From: Bradyrhizobium liaoningense
GTDB taxonomy: Bacteria > Pseudomonadota > Alphaproteobacteria > Rhizobiales > Xanthobacteraceae
Assembly: GCF_018130785.1 (NCBI RefSeq)
Contig: NZ_JAFCJT010000005.1
Coordinates: 248,001-312,000 of the forward strand
Direction: 5' to 3'
DNA length: 64,000 nucleotides
The position numbers and the translations under genes are program-made. Positions 8,999 to 17,263 of this stretch are shown here, piece after piece. Numbering within the stretch: position 1 is the stretch's first letter; each line of letters starts with the position of its first letter. The notes below the pieces were generated by a model. That model did not search any database. It was not told where the DNA came from and worked only from the letters and a program-made list of their open reading frames with translations.

Positions 8999-9457
8999 TT
9001 AGCGGCCGGTCGAGCCGAAGCCGCCGGCGCCGCGATCGGTCGCGGACAATGTCGCCACGGGAACCAGCGCGGCCTGGACCACCGGCGCAATCACCATCTG
9101 CGCGATGCGCTCGCCGCGCTTGACCACGAAGGGCGCCGCGCCGTGATTGATCAGGATCACCTTGATCTCGCCGCGATAGTCCGCGTCGATCGTGCCGGGC
9201 GAGTTCAGCACGGTCACGCCGTGCTTGGCGGCAAGTCCCGAGCGCGGCCGCACCTGCGCCTCGTGGCCAGGCGGCAGCGCGATCGCAAGGCCCGTCGGCA
9301 CCAGCGCATATTGGCCGGGGGCGAGCGTCATCGGCTCGCTGTCGGGCATCGCGGCCATCAGGTCGAGACCGGCGGCATCATTGGTCTGGTAGGCTGGCTG
9401 CGGCAGGCCATCGGCATGCGGCAGGCGTTGCAGTTCGACCGTGACTTTCGTGCTCAA
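8999..9457 (-). CDS. dut: dUTP diphosphatase
   Basis: 152 residues, a complete trimeric dUTPase that hydrolyses dUTP to dUMP and PPi, keeping uracil out of DNA and feeding thymidylate synthesis. All five family motifs are visible: [27 protein letters not shown] (catalytic Asp), RGERIAQMV, and the C-terminal glycine-rich GAGGFGSTG arm. The only sensible start is a TTG at 9457 that overlaps the coaBC stop as TTGA, with GGGAG eight bases upstream, so the two genes are coupled. Confidence 0.93.
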   Translation of the reverse strand: MSTKVTVELQRLPHADGLPQPAYQTNDAAGLDLMAAMPDSEPMTLAPGQYALVPTGLAIALPPGHEAQVRPRSGLAAKHGVTVLNSPGTIDADYRGEIKVILINHGAAPFVVKRGERIAQMVIAPVVQAALVPVATLSATDRGAGGFGSTGR

Positions 9458-10905
9458 GATGCCGGCTCCCGGGATTTGTCGGTCACGCTCTTGACGACAT
9501 GCGCGACCAGCTCGATGGCGACCTGTTCCTTGGTCATCACCGGCCAGGAATCAACAGCGATCTCGCCGCCCTCCTCACCATTCTTGCGACTGATCAGATG
9601 CACGGTGTTGCGGTCGCCGCCCATCACGCCGGTGGCGGGCGAGACATCGTTGGCGACGATCCAGTCGCAGCCCTTGCGGGCCAGCTTGGACTTGGCGTTG
9701 TCGATGAGGTGCTCGGTCTCGGCGGCAAAGCCGATCACCAGTGGCGGGCGCCTGTCCGTCAGCTTCGAGATCGTCGCGAGGATGTCGGGATTCTCGATCA
9801 GCTGAAGCGGTGGCATGCCGGCCGAGGTCTTCTTCAGCTTCTGCTCGCCCTCACTGGCAACCCGCCAGTCGGCGACCGCGGCAGCGAAGATCGCGATGTC
9901 GACCGGAAGCGCCGCCTGCACCTGGTCCAGCATCTGCCGCGCCGACTCCACGCGCTTCACGGTCACGCCCTGGGGATCGCTGAGATCGACCGGGCCGCTG
10001 ACCAGGATCACGTCGGCGCCCGCGGCTTGCGCGGCGGCGGCGATGGCAAAGCCCTGCTTGCCGGAGGAGCGGTTCGCGATATAGCGCACCGGATCGATTG
10101 GCTCGTGCGTGGGACCTGCGGTGATCAGCACGCGCTTGCCGGCGAGCGGGCGCGGCACCGGCGGCCGCAGCAGCCGCTCGGCGGCGGTGGCGATCTCGAT
10201 CGCCTCGGACATGCGGCCGATTCCGGCTTCGCCCGCCTCGGCCATCTCGCCGGAATTCGGGCCGATCAGCACCACGCCGTCGCGCTGAAGCTGCGCGATG
10301 TTGCGCCGCGTCGCCGCATTGTTCCACATCAGCGGATTCATCGCCGGCGCCAGCAGCACCTTGCGGTTGGTCGCGAGCAGGATGGCGCTGGCGAGATCGT
10401 CGGCATGGCCATTGGCCATCTTCGCCAAGAGGTCGGCGGTCGCGGGCGCGACGACGATCAGGTCGCAGTCGCGCGCCAGGCGAATGTGCCCGGCGTCGAA
10501 CTCGCTCTGGGGGTCGAACAGGTCCGTGTAGACGCGCTCATGCGACAGCGCGCTCACGGCCAGCGGCGTGACGAATTGCTGCGCCGCCTTGGTCAGGACG
10601 CAGCGGACCTCGATACGACGCTCTTTCAGCCGGCGGATCAGGTCGAGCGACTTGTAGGCCGCAATCCCGCCGCTGATGATCAGGGTGACGCTGGCCTCGG
10701 GGAGGGCGCCGCTCCGTTGGGGCGTGGGGGCGGTGGATTGGGCCGGCGGCACCGCAAACGGCGTCAGCGGCTCCTGACGGCCCTCGATCAACTCCCGCAG
10801 GATGACCCGGACCTCTTCCTCGACCGACCTGCGGTTCTTGGCCGAGCGTAATCGAAGATAGGTTTTGACGCCGTCGTCGAGCTTGCGGATGGTCAGGCTT
10901 GCCAT
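9454..10905 (-). CDS. coaBC: CoaBC with N-terminal ribbon-helix-helix domain
   Basis: 483 residues, about 75 more than E. coli Dfp. Residues 2-40 ([20 protein letters not shown], then [15 protein letters not shown]) match the FitA/VapB ribbon-helix-helix antitoxin DNA-binding fold. A Pro-rich linker (41-71) leads to CoaC (from about 72: [20 protein letters not shown]), the flavin decarboxylase of 4'-phosphopantothenoylcysteine, and then CoaB ([13 protein letters not shown]), the CTP-dependent ligase. Position A224 aligns with the catalytic Cys158 of E. coli CoaC. Start is the ATG at 10905, with GGAGG five bases upstream. Two palindromes lie just upstream, between it and ubiB. It is coupled to dut downstream. 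Confidence 0.9.
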   Translation of the reverse strand: MASLTIRKLDDGVKTYLRLRSAKNRRSVEEEVRVILRELIEGRQEPLTPFAVPPAQSTAPTPQRSGALPEASVTLIISGGIAAYKSLDLIRRLKERRIEVRCVLTKAAQQFVTPLAVSALSHERVYTDLFDPQSEFDAGHIRLARDCDLIVVAPATADLLAKMANGHADDLASAILLATNRKVLLAPAMNPLMWNNAATRRNIAQLQRDGVVLIGPNSGEMAEAGEAGIGRMSEAIEIATAAERLLRPPVPRPLAGKRVLITAGPTHEPIDPVRYIANRSSGKQGFAIAAAAQAAGADVILVSGPVDLSDPQGVTVKRVESARQMLDQVQAALPVDIAIFAAAVADWRVASEGEQKLKKTSAGMPPLQLIENPDILATISKLTDRRPPLVIGFAAETEHLIDNAKSKLARKGCDWIVANDVSPATGVMGGDRNTVHLISRKNGEEGGEIAVDSWPVMTKEQVAIELVAHVVKSVTDKSREPAS

Positions 10906-10922
10906 GACGCCCTCCAGCACGG

Positions 10923-10966
10923 AATGATAGCGATGCTATCATTTGTGTGATTGCAGTGCAATCACA
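10923..10966. promoter_or_regulatory. Two tandem palindromes upstream of RHH-CoaBC (candidate operator)
   Basis: Palindrome 1 at 10923-10943: arms aatgatagc and gctatcatt around a three-base centre. Palindrome 2 at 10946-10966: arms tgtgattgca and tgcaatcaca around a single G. Both arm pairs are exact. They occupy the 56-base gap between the ubiB stop and the coaBC ATG, and palindrome 2 covers the ubiB stop codon. No T-run follows, so they look like protein-binding sites rather than terminators. The product of the next gene carries an RHH DNA-binding domain. Confidence 0.6.
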
Positions 10967-12536
10967 AATTCCGGACGGCGATCAGGATCCCGATGAAGGT
11001 AGCGGCGATGATCCAGAGCGCCACGGTGCGCCAGCGGTTCTTGCGGCCTTCGCTGCGCCCCATCGCGGCGATGCTCTCCGGCGACAGCCCGATGCCCTCC
11101 CGCGTCATGGTCTCGAGCTGCTCGAGCACCGCGACCGAGCGTTGCGCAATGTCCGGCAGGCGCATCAGCACGCGGGCGAGGTCGCCGCCGCCGGCAAGCG
11201 CACCCTGCACCCGGCCGATCGGACCGAGATTGCGCTCGATCCATTCGCGCACCACGGGATCGGCGACCTTCCAGATGTCGAGCCTGGGATCGAAGCCGCG
11301 CGCCACGCCCTCGACCACCACCATGGTCTTCTGCAACAGGATCAGCTCGGGCCGCGTGGTCATGTCGAACAGGCCGGTGACCTCGAGCAGCAGCGTCAGC
11401 AGCCGCGCCATCGAGATCTCTTCGGCCGTGCGGTTGTGGATCGGCTCGCCGATGGCGCGGATGGCTTGCGCGAAATTCTCGACCGAGTGATGCGCCGGCA
11501 CATAGCCCGCCTCGAAATGCACTTCGGCGACGCGGCGATAATCGCGCGTGATGAAGCCGAGCAGAATCTCTGCAAGGAAGCGCCGCTCCTTCATCCCGAG
11601 CCGGCCCATGATGCCGAAATCGACCGCGACGAGACGGCCGGTGTCATCCAGGAATAAATTGCCCGGATGCATGTCGGCGTGGAAAAAGCCGTCGCGCAGC
11701 GCGTGGCGCAGAAAGCTCTGGATTACCTTCCGGCCGAGATCGGGCAAGTCGACCTGCGTCTCTGCCAGGCGTTTGTGATCGTTCAGCGCGATGCCGTCGA
11801 TCCACTCCATCGTCAGCACGTTGTGCGTGGTGCGGTCCCAGTCGACGGCCGGCACGCGAAAATCAGGATCGTCGCGCGTGTTCTCCGCCATCTCCGACAT
11901 CGCCGCAGCCTCGAGCCGCAGGTCCATCTCCATCGCGACCGAGCGCGACATGGTGTTGATGACCTCGATCAGGCGCAGGCGCCGCGCTTCGGCCGAATAG
12001 GCCTCGGCCTTGTGCGCGACGAAGAAGAAGTCGGAGAGGTCGCGGCGGAAGCGCGCGGAAACGTTGGGCCGCAGCACCTTGACCGCAACGGGCTTGCGGA
12101 TTCCGTCGCGCGATACCTCGCCGCGATGGACTTGCGCGATCGAGGCGGCCGCGACCGGCGGGCCGAGGCTCGCGAACACGTCCTTGAGCGGCCGCTCCAG
12201 CGAGGTCGCGATCGCGGCTTCCGCTTCGGCCTGCGAGAACGGTGGCAGGCGGTCCTGGAGGCTTTCGAGGTCGCGCGCGATGGCGACGCCGACGACGTCG
12301 GGGCGCGTTGCCAAAAATTGTCCGAGCTTGAGGTAGGCTGGACCCATCCGGGTCAGCGCGCGCGATATCCGCGGTCCATGCTTCGGGCCGCGCCGCTCGA
12401 TGATGCGCGCAAGCTTCAGCGCGAGCTGTCCGGGCGGCGGCACCAGGCTCGGATCGACCGAGCCGAAGACGCCTTCGCGCGCAAAGACGAGCGCGGCGCG
12501 GATCAGGCGCGCAATGTGGGTGAAGGCAGAGATCAC
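10962..12536 (-). CDS. ubiB: UbiB, ABC1/ADCK-family ubiquinone biosynthesis protein
   Basis: 524 residues of the atypical-kinase UbiB/COQ8 family, required for ubiquinone synthesis (historically called 2-polyprenylphenol 6-hydroxylase). Visible signatures are the KxGQ element YLKLGQ, the catalytic-loop segment [10 protein letters not shown], the metal motif VDFGIMG, and a C-terminal hydrophobic helix ([20 protein letters not shown]) that anchors it to the inner membrane. It starts at GTG 12536, overlapping the ubiE stop as GTGA. Its stop codon lies inside the palindrome upstream of coaBC. Confidence 0.93.
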   Translation of the reverse strand: MISAFTHIARLIRAALVFAREGVFGSVDPSLVPPPGQLALKLARIIERRGPKHGPRISRALTRMGPAYLKLGQFLATRPDVVGVAIARDLESLQDRLPPFSQAEAEAAIATSLERPLKDVFASLGPPVAAASIAQVHRGEVSRDGIRKPVAVKVLRPNVSARFRRDLSDFFFVAHKAEAYSAEARRLRLIEVINTMSRSVAMEMDLRLEAAAMSEMAENTRDDPDFRVPAVDWDRTTHNVLTMEWIDGIALNDHKRLAETQVDLPDLGRKVIQSFLRHALRDGFFHADMHPGNLFLDDTGRLVAVDFGIMGRLGMKERRFLAEILLGFITRDYRRVAEVHFEAGYVPAHHSVENFAQAIRAIGEPIHNRTAEEISMARLLTLLLEVTGLFDMTTRPELILLQKTMVVVEGVARGFDPRLDIWKVADPVVREWIERNLGPIGRVQGALAGGGDLARVLMRLPDIAQRSVAVLEQLETMTREGIGLSPESIAAMGRSEGRKNRWRTVALWIIAATFIGILIAVRNL

Positions 12537-13294
12537 AAACGCCAGCCCGAATGCAGTGCGACGATGCCGCCGGACAATGTCTGCCAGCTGACGCGGGCGA
12601 AGCCGGCGTCGCGGATCATGTCGGCAAAGGCGTTGGGTTTTGGAAACTTGCGGATCGATTCGACGAGATACTGGTAGGACTCGGCGTCGCCCGTGACCAT
12701 GCGGCCGAGCGGCGGGATCACCTTGAACGAGAACAAATCATAGATCCGGTCGAGCCCGGGCATCTCGACGGTGGAGAATTCCAGGCACAGGAAGCGGCTG
12801 CCGGGCCTCAGCACGCGATAGGCCTCGCGCAGCGCCAGGTCTATCCGCGGCACATTGCGAATGCCGAAAGCGATCGTATATGCGTCAAAGCTGCGGTCGG
12901 CGAAGGCGAGCGCTTCGGCATTGCCCTCGACGAAATCGACCTGGGTCTCGAGATGCCGCTTCGCGGCACGCTCGCGGCCCACGGCCAGCATCTCGGTGTT
13001 GATGTCGCAGACCGTGGCATGGAAGCCGGGACCTGCCGCCTTGGCAGCGCGGAACGAGATGTCGCCGGTGCCGCCGGCGACGTCGAGCAGCGCGAACGGC
13101 CGGTCGCCCCGCGGCGGGTTGAGCGCGTTGATCATGATGTCCTTCCAGACCCGGTGCAGGCCACCGGACATCAGGTCGTTCATCAGGTCATAGCGCGAAG
13201 CCACGCTGTGAAACACATCGTTCACCAGCGTCTGCTTGTCCCCCAGGGGGACGTCCCTGAAGCCAAAATGCGTGGTTTCGCCCGGCCGATCCAT
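12533..13294 (-). CDS. ubiE: UbiE C-methyltransferase (ubiquinone/menaquinone)
   Basis: 253 residues, a SAM-dependent class I methyltransferase that C-methylates the demethoxy-ubiquinol (and demethylmenaquinol) ring. Family marks are [14 protein letters not shown] near the N-terminus, SAM motif [11 protein letters not shown] (69-78), and [12 protein letters not shown]. The ATG at 13294 is 81 bases from the divergent mutM gene, so the two promoters share this gap. It forms an operon with ubiB (four-base overlap), and possibly coaBC-dut beyond. Confidence 0.95.
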   Translation of the reverse strand: MDRPGETTHFGFRDVPLGDKQTLVNDVFHSVASRYDLMNDLMSGGLHRVWKDIMINALNPPRGDRPFALLDVAGGTGDISFRAAKAAGPGFHATVCDINTEMLAVGRERAAKRHLETQVDFVEGNAEALAFADRSFDAYTIAFGIRNVPRIDLALREAYRVLRPGSRFLCLEFSTVEMPGLDRIYDLFSFKVIPPLGRMVTGDAESYQYLVESIRKFPKPNAFADMIRDAGFARVSWQTLSGGIVALHSGWRL

Positions 13295-13375
13295 TACTCT
13301 ACTCCACAGGGCGGACCATAGCCTGCCCGCCGCAATGGCGCTATCACACCGCCCTCATAAGGTGAATGCCTGACC

Positions 13376-14257
13376 ATGCCCGAATTGCCCGAAGTCGAGA
13401 CCGTCCGCCGCGGCCTTCAGCCCGTCATGGAGGGTGCGAAAATCCTGGTCGCGGAGGCCCGCCGGCCCGATTTGCGCTTCCCCTTCCAGCCGGACTTCGT
13501 GGCCCGGCTGAAGGGACAGGTCGTCACGGGGCTCGGCCGCCGTGCAAAATATCTCATGGCCGATCTCGCCTCCGGCGACGTGCTCCTGATGCATCTGGGC
13601 ATGTCGGGCTCGTTCCGCGTCATCAAGCCGGACAACGACGCTCAGCCTGGCGAGTTTCACTACCCGCGCGGAAAGGATTCCACGCACGACCACGTACTGT
13701 TTCGGATGTCCTCGGGCGCCGACATCGTGTTCAACGACCCGCGCCGTTTCGGTTACATGAAAGTGATCGCGCGCAGCGCGCTCGACGAGGAGCCGCTGCT
13801 CCGCGGGCTCGGCCCCGAGCCGCTCGGCAACGAATTCGACGACGCCATGCTGGCGCGGTCCTGCGAAGGCAAGACCACGAGCCTGAAGGCCGCGCTGCTC
13901 GATCAGCGCGTGGTCGCGGGGCTCGGCAACATCTATGTCTGCGAAGCCTTGCATCGCTCGCATCTGTCGCCACGCCGGATCGCCGCCACGCTCGCGACCA
14001 GGAAGGGCGAGCCGACGGACCATGCGAAGAGGCTGGTCGGTGCGATTCACACCGTGCTGAACGACGCCATCAAGGCCGGCGGCTCCAGCCTGCGCGACCA
14101 TCGCCAGACCTCGGGCGAGCTCGGCTATTTTCAGCACTCGTTCAAGGTCTACGACCGCGAGGGCGAGATCTGCAAGACACCGCGCTGCGGCGGCACGATC
14201 AAGCGCTTCACCCAGAACGGGCGCTCCACCTTCTGGTGCCCGAAATGTCAGAAGTGA
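13376..14257 (+). CDS. mutM: Formamidopyrimidine-DNA glycosylase (Fpg/MutM)
   Basis: 293 residues, a bifunctional DNA glycosylase and AP lyase removing 8-oxoguanine and FaPy lesions. The mature N-terminus PELPEVET provides Pro2 (Schiff-base nucleophile) and Glu3. The C-terminal zinc finger is complete, with C266, C271, C288 and C291 (motif C-x4-C-x16-C-x2-C). It is transcribed divergently from ubiE. Immediately downstream are two hairpin repeats that probably end the transcript. Confidence 0.96.
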   Translation: MPELPEVETVRRGLQPVMEGAKILVAEARRPDLRFPFQPDFVARLKGQVVTGLGRRAKYLMADLASGDVLLMHLGMSGSFRVIKPDNDAQPGEFHYPRGKDSTHDHVLFRMSSGADIVFNDPRRFGYMKVIARSALDEEPLLRGLGPEPLGNEFDDAMLARSCEGKTTSLKAALLDQRVVAGLGNIYVCEALHRSHLSPRRIAATLATRKGEPTDHAKRLVGAIHTVLNDAIKAGGSSLRDHRQTSGELGYFQHSFKVYDREGEICKTPRCGGTIKRFTQNGRSTFWCPKCQK

Positions 14258-14319
14258 AGATCGGGCCTGCCGCCGATAGGCCGTGAGTCTCGGCGAGGGC
14301 GACGACGCGACCACGCCGT

Positions 14320-14393
14320 CATTGCGAGCGCAGCGAAGCAATCCAGAATCCCTCCGCGTAAAGACCCTGGATTGCTTCGCTGCGCTCGCAATG
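14320..14393. repeat. Perfect 27-bp inverted repeat (cattgcgag...caatccag family)
   Basis: Bases 14320-14346 are the exact reverse complement of 14367-14393, with a 20-base loop. The ends are cattgcgagcgcagcg and its complement. The core gaagcaatcc recurs at 14430-14469 and at 62775-62849. It sits between convergent mutM and the ParA-like gene, non-coding, and would be a strong bidirectional RNA hairpin. Confidence 0.88.
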
Positions 14394-14429
14394 TCGAGGA
14401 CGATGGTTGCTCGCCTAAAAAACGCGAAA

Positions 14430-14469
14430 CGAAGCAATCCGGCCGGGCTGGTGGCCGGATTGCTTCGTC
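14430..14469. repeat. 16-bp inverted repeat, same family, partial unit
   Basis: Arms acgaagcaatccggcc (14430-14445) and its exact complement (14454-14469) enclose an eight-base loop. It shares the gaagcaatcc core with the 14320 element but lacks the cattgcgag ends, so it looks like a shortened or recombined copy. Confidence 0.8.
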
Positions 14470-14529
14470 GCTTGGGCTCTTCAACCGGATAGGTGAAGAC
14501 CCCGTCTGACGCCTGAGCGATCGCCCCGC

Positions 14530-15273
14530 TCAGGACGCCAGTGCCGTGGTCTCATCCGCCGAAAGCGCGGCGGCGATGTGCAGCATCCCGTCGGCGGCCG
14601 AGATGACCTGGTCGATCAGCACATTGGTGGTGGCTTCGAGCTCGAGCCGGGTCTCGATCCAGCGCCAGAGGCCGCAGATCTCGTCCGCCGACTTGCCGTC
14701 CGGGGCGAGCTCGCTGACGGCAAGGCCGCTCAAGAGCGCGTCCTGATGATCGTTGCGCATCACGATCAGCGGGCGTGCGAGCACCTCAGCGAGATCGAGG
14801 GCTGCTTCCTCGGCGAGGGTGTTGGCGGCGTTGTCGATGCGCTGGCCGCGGATCGGCGTCTGGTTCAGCACGAAGCTGTAGGGCCGCTTCCAGGCGCGCG
14901 CGACGCTGAGCGTCGAGATGGTCGCCTCGATGTCGGCGACGCTCGGGCGGGCCGGGATCAGGCAGAGGTCGGAATGGCGGATCGCGGCGGTGGTTGCGGC
15001 GCTGAGGCCGGCCGCGGTGTCGACGATCGCGAGCTGGAGGCCGCTGTCGGCCAGCATCTTCAGGCGCGGCTCGATATCGGCGGCGTGATAGATCGGTTCG
15101 ACGACGGGATCGTCATTGTTGCGGCGGCGTTGCCAGTTGGACAGGGTGCCCTGCGGGTCGGTTTCGATCAGGCGGACGGTGAAGCCGGCCTGCCTGGCTG
15201 CCAGCGCGAGGCCGATGGCGAGCGTGCTCTTGCCACTGCCGCCCTTTTGGGTGGCCAGTACGATCGTGTGCAT
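14530..15273 (-). CDS. ParA-family ATPase
   Basis: 247 residues of the ParA/MinD/Soj fold. The deviant Walker A motif KGGSGKST (10-17) carries the signature lysine, and Walker A' DPQG and the IVDTAAG switch follow. There is no DNA-binding N-terminal domain and no ParB neighbour, so it is not the chromosomal parA. Orphan small ParAs position cellular cargo (chemoreceptors, polysaccharide or cell-division factors); the cargo here is unknown. Start chosen at the ATG at 15273 (MHTIVLATQKGG), because residues upstream are not conserved-looking. The N-terminus is the typical beta-strand of the fold. Confidence 0.88.
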   Translation of the reverse strand: MHTIVLATQKGGSGKSTLAIGLALAARQAGFTVRLIETDPQGTLSNWQRRRNNDDPVVEPIYHAADIEPRLKMLADSGLQLAIVDTAAGLSAATTAAIRHSDLCLIPARPSVADIEATISTLSVARAWKRPYSFVLNQTPIRGQRIDNAANTLAEEAALDLAEVLARPLIVMRNDHQDALLSGLAVSELAPDGKSADEICGLWRWIETRLELEATTNVLIDQVISAADGMLHIAAALSADETTALAS

Positions 15274-15517
15274 GGAAAGTGGAATCCTTTGGAGTGCCTG
15301 GGTCTTTGGGGTAACGCCACGCGAACGTGCATCGCTTCTCGATGCTGAGCTCTTCTCGCTCAGGACGTGCCCTGCCCGATCCAAAGGGGACCGCGGATGT
15401 CCGAATCAACGCTGACGATGATGGCAGAATCGGGAATGCCAGCTAATCCGTACCAATACTGGACCTGTCATCGCGCGTATGATGTGCTTGCCGCCGTGAA
15501 TAAAAGGGGCAGGCGGC

Positions 15518-17197
15518 ATGGGTGGAAACTGGCGCGACCGGACGGCGACGATCTTTGACTGCCAGAAGATGCCGGCGGTCTCGAGCCGCGGCATGGTGGT
15601 CAGCAACCATCCGCTGGCCTCCAGCGCCGGCGCCGAGATGCTGGCCGCGGGCGGCAACGCCATCGACGCCGCGATAGCAACCCTGTTCACGCTGACCGTG
15701 GTCGAGCCGATGATGGTCGGGATCATCGGCGGTGGTATGGCGCATATACGTCTGGCTGACGGCAGCCACCGCTTCATCGACGGCCAGAGCACCGTGCCAG
15801 CGGCGGTGCGCGACACCACCTACACGTCGAAGCCGGGTTCGGCCCATGACGTGTTCGACACCGTCGGCAACGAGAACCTCAACGGGGCGAAGGCGGTCGC
15901 CACGCCGGGCTCGCTGAAAGCCTGGTGCGAGACGCTGCGCCGGTTCGGCACCATGTCGCTCGCCGACGTCATGCAGCCCGCGATCAAGCACGCCGCGCGC
16001 GGCTATGCGGCGACGCCGTACTTGCACGAATGCATCAGCGAGAGCGCCGCCGAGATGCGCAAGGACAAGCCGATCGCGGCGATCTATCTGCCTGATGGCG
16101 AGCCGCTCAAGGTCGGCGAGCGCGTGGTGCAGGCCGAATATGCCGAGACCTTGCGGTACATCGCCGACCACGGCGAGAAGGCGCTTTATGAGGGTCCGCT
16201 CGGCGACATCCTCGCCGACTACATGGAAAAGGCCGGCGGCTTCATCCGCCGCAACGATCTCACCAGTTACAAGACCGTCGAGCGGCAGCCGATCCGCGCC
16301 GACTATCGTGGCTGGACCATCTTTGGCCCCCCGCCGCCCGCGGCCTCCGGCGTGCACATCGCGCAGATGCTGAACATTCTGGAGGGCTACGACATCGGTG
16401 GCCTCGGCTTCGGCACCTCAGAGACCATCCACTATCTCGCCGAAGTCCTGAAGATCGCCTTCGCCGATCGCGCCGCGGCCAGCGGCGATCCAGATTATGT
16501 CGGCGTGCCCGTCGAGCGGCTGACGTCGAAGGCCTATGCCGAGCAACGCCGCCGCGCCATCGATCCGGCGCGGGCGCAGGCCTGGGGCGCCGGCGTCTCG
16601 CAGCTCGAAGGCGCGCACACCACGCACATGACGGCGGCGGATGCCTTCGGCAACGTGGTCGCGACCACGCAGACCATCAACAATCTGTTCGGCGCCAAGA
16701 TCATGATTCCGGGCCTGGGCGCCATCGCCAACAATTACATGAACCTGTTCGATCCGCGCCCCGGCCATGCGCTGTCGCTGGCGCCGGGCAAGCGCGTCAC
16801 CACCTCGATGTCGCCGATGATGGCGCTCAATGGCGGCAAGCTGCGCTATGCGCTCGGGCTACCGGGCGGAAAACGCATCTTCCCCAGCGCGATGCAGGCG
16901 CTAGTCAATCTGATCGACCACGGCATGAGCCTGCAGGAAGCGGTCGAGGCGCCGCGGGTCTGGACTGAAGGCAACGCGCTCGAGGTCGAGCAGACGATGC
17001 CGGAGACCGTGCGCGCGAAGCTCGCGGGGCTCGGTCACAAGGTCCAGCCCGTCGCGACCGTGGCGGGTGGCATGAACGGCATCGCCTTCCACGACGACGG
17101 CACCATGACCGGCGCTGCCTGCTGGCGCGCGGACGGCACGCCGGTCGGGATCTCCGGCGGGCTTGCGAAGCCCGGGATCAGGTTCAGGCTGAGTTAG
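15518..17197 (+). CDS. ggt: Gamma-glutamyltransferase family protein
   Basis: 559 residues of the Ntn-hydrolase gamma-glutamyltransferase family, which transfers or hydrolyses gamma-glutamyl groups from glutathione and similar amides. The proenzyme cleaves itself before a Thr; here the TTH motif gives T368 as predicted nucleophile and new N-terminus. The substrate loop SMSPMM and the glycine pair in ALGLPGGKRIFP are present. Unlike E. coli Ggt, I see no signal peptide: the chain starts MGGNWRDRTATIFD. It may be cytoplasmic or act on another gamma-glutamyl substrate. It is divergent from the ParA-like gene. Confidence 0.9.
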   Translation: MGGNWRDRTATIFDCQKMPAVSSRGMVVSNHPLASSAGAEMLAAGGNAIDAAIATLFTLTVVEPMMVGIIGGGMAHIRLADGSHRFIDGQSTVPAAVRDTTYTSKPGSAHDVFDTVGNENLNGAKAVATPGSLKAWCETLRRFGTMSLADVMQPAIKHAARGYAATPYLHECISESAAEMRKDKPIAAIYLPDGEPLKVGERVVQAEYAETLRYIADHGEKALYEGPLGDILADYMEKAGGFIRRNDLTSYKTVERQPIRADYRGWTIFGPPPPAASGVHIAQMLNILEGYDIGGLGFGTSETIHYLAEVLKIAFADRAAASGDPDYVGVPVERLTSKAYAEQRRRAIDPARAQAWGAGVSQLEGAHTTHMTAADAFGNVVATTQTINNLFGAKIMIPGLGAIANNYMNLFDPRPGHALSLAPGKRVTTSMSPMMALNGGKLRYALGLPGGKRIFPSAMQALVNLIDHGMSLQEAVEAPRVWTEGNALEVEQTMPETVRAKLAGLGHKVQPVATVAGGMNGIAFHDDGTMTGAACWRADGTPVGISGGLAKPGIRFRLS

Positions 17198-17216
17198 CGA
17201 CACACAGGCGGTGCGC

Positions 17217-17240
17217 ACCTCTCCCGCTCGCGGGAGAGGT
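17217..17240. terminator. Hairpin between convergent ggt and aldehyde dehydrogenase
   Basis: A perfect 10-bp stem, acctctcccg / cgggagaggt, with a ctcg loop lies between two genes whose 3' ends face each other. No long T-run follows on either strand, so it may protect 3' ends or act with Rho rather than be a classical intrinsic terminator. Confidence 0.6.
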
Positions 17241-17263
17241 GATGACCGTGGCAACGCGCCTCC

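Noticed and set aside
10946..10966. CRP/FNR-like site in palindrome 2 (TGTGA...TCACA)
   Set aside because: The spacing between half-sites is 11, not the 6 of a CRP site, so I do not call it one.
10905..10969. A separate toxin-antitoxin gene pair at the coaBC start
   Set aside because: The RHH segment is in frame with CoaBC without a stop, and no PIN-domain toxin gene is near.
14530..15273. Chromosome-partition parA
   Set aside because: No parB or parS nearby and no N-terminal DNA-binding domain; kept as an orphan ParA-family ATPase.
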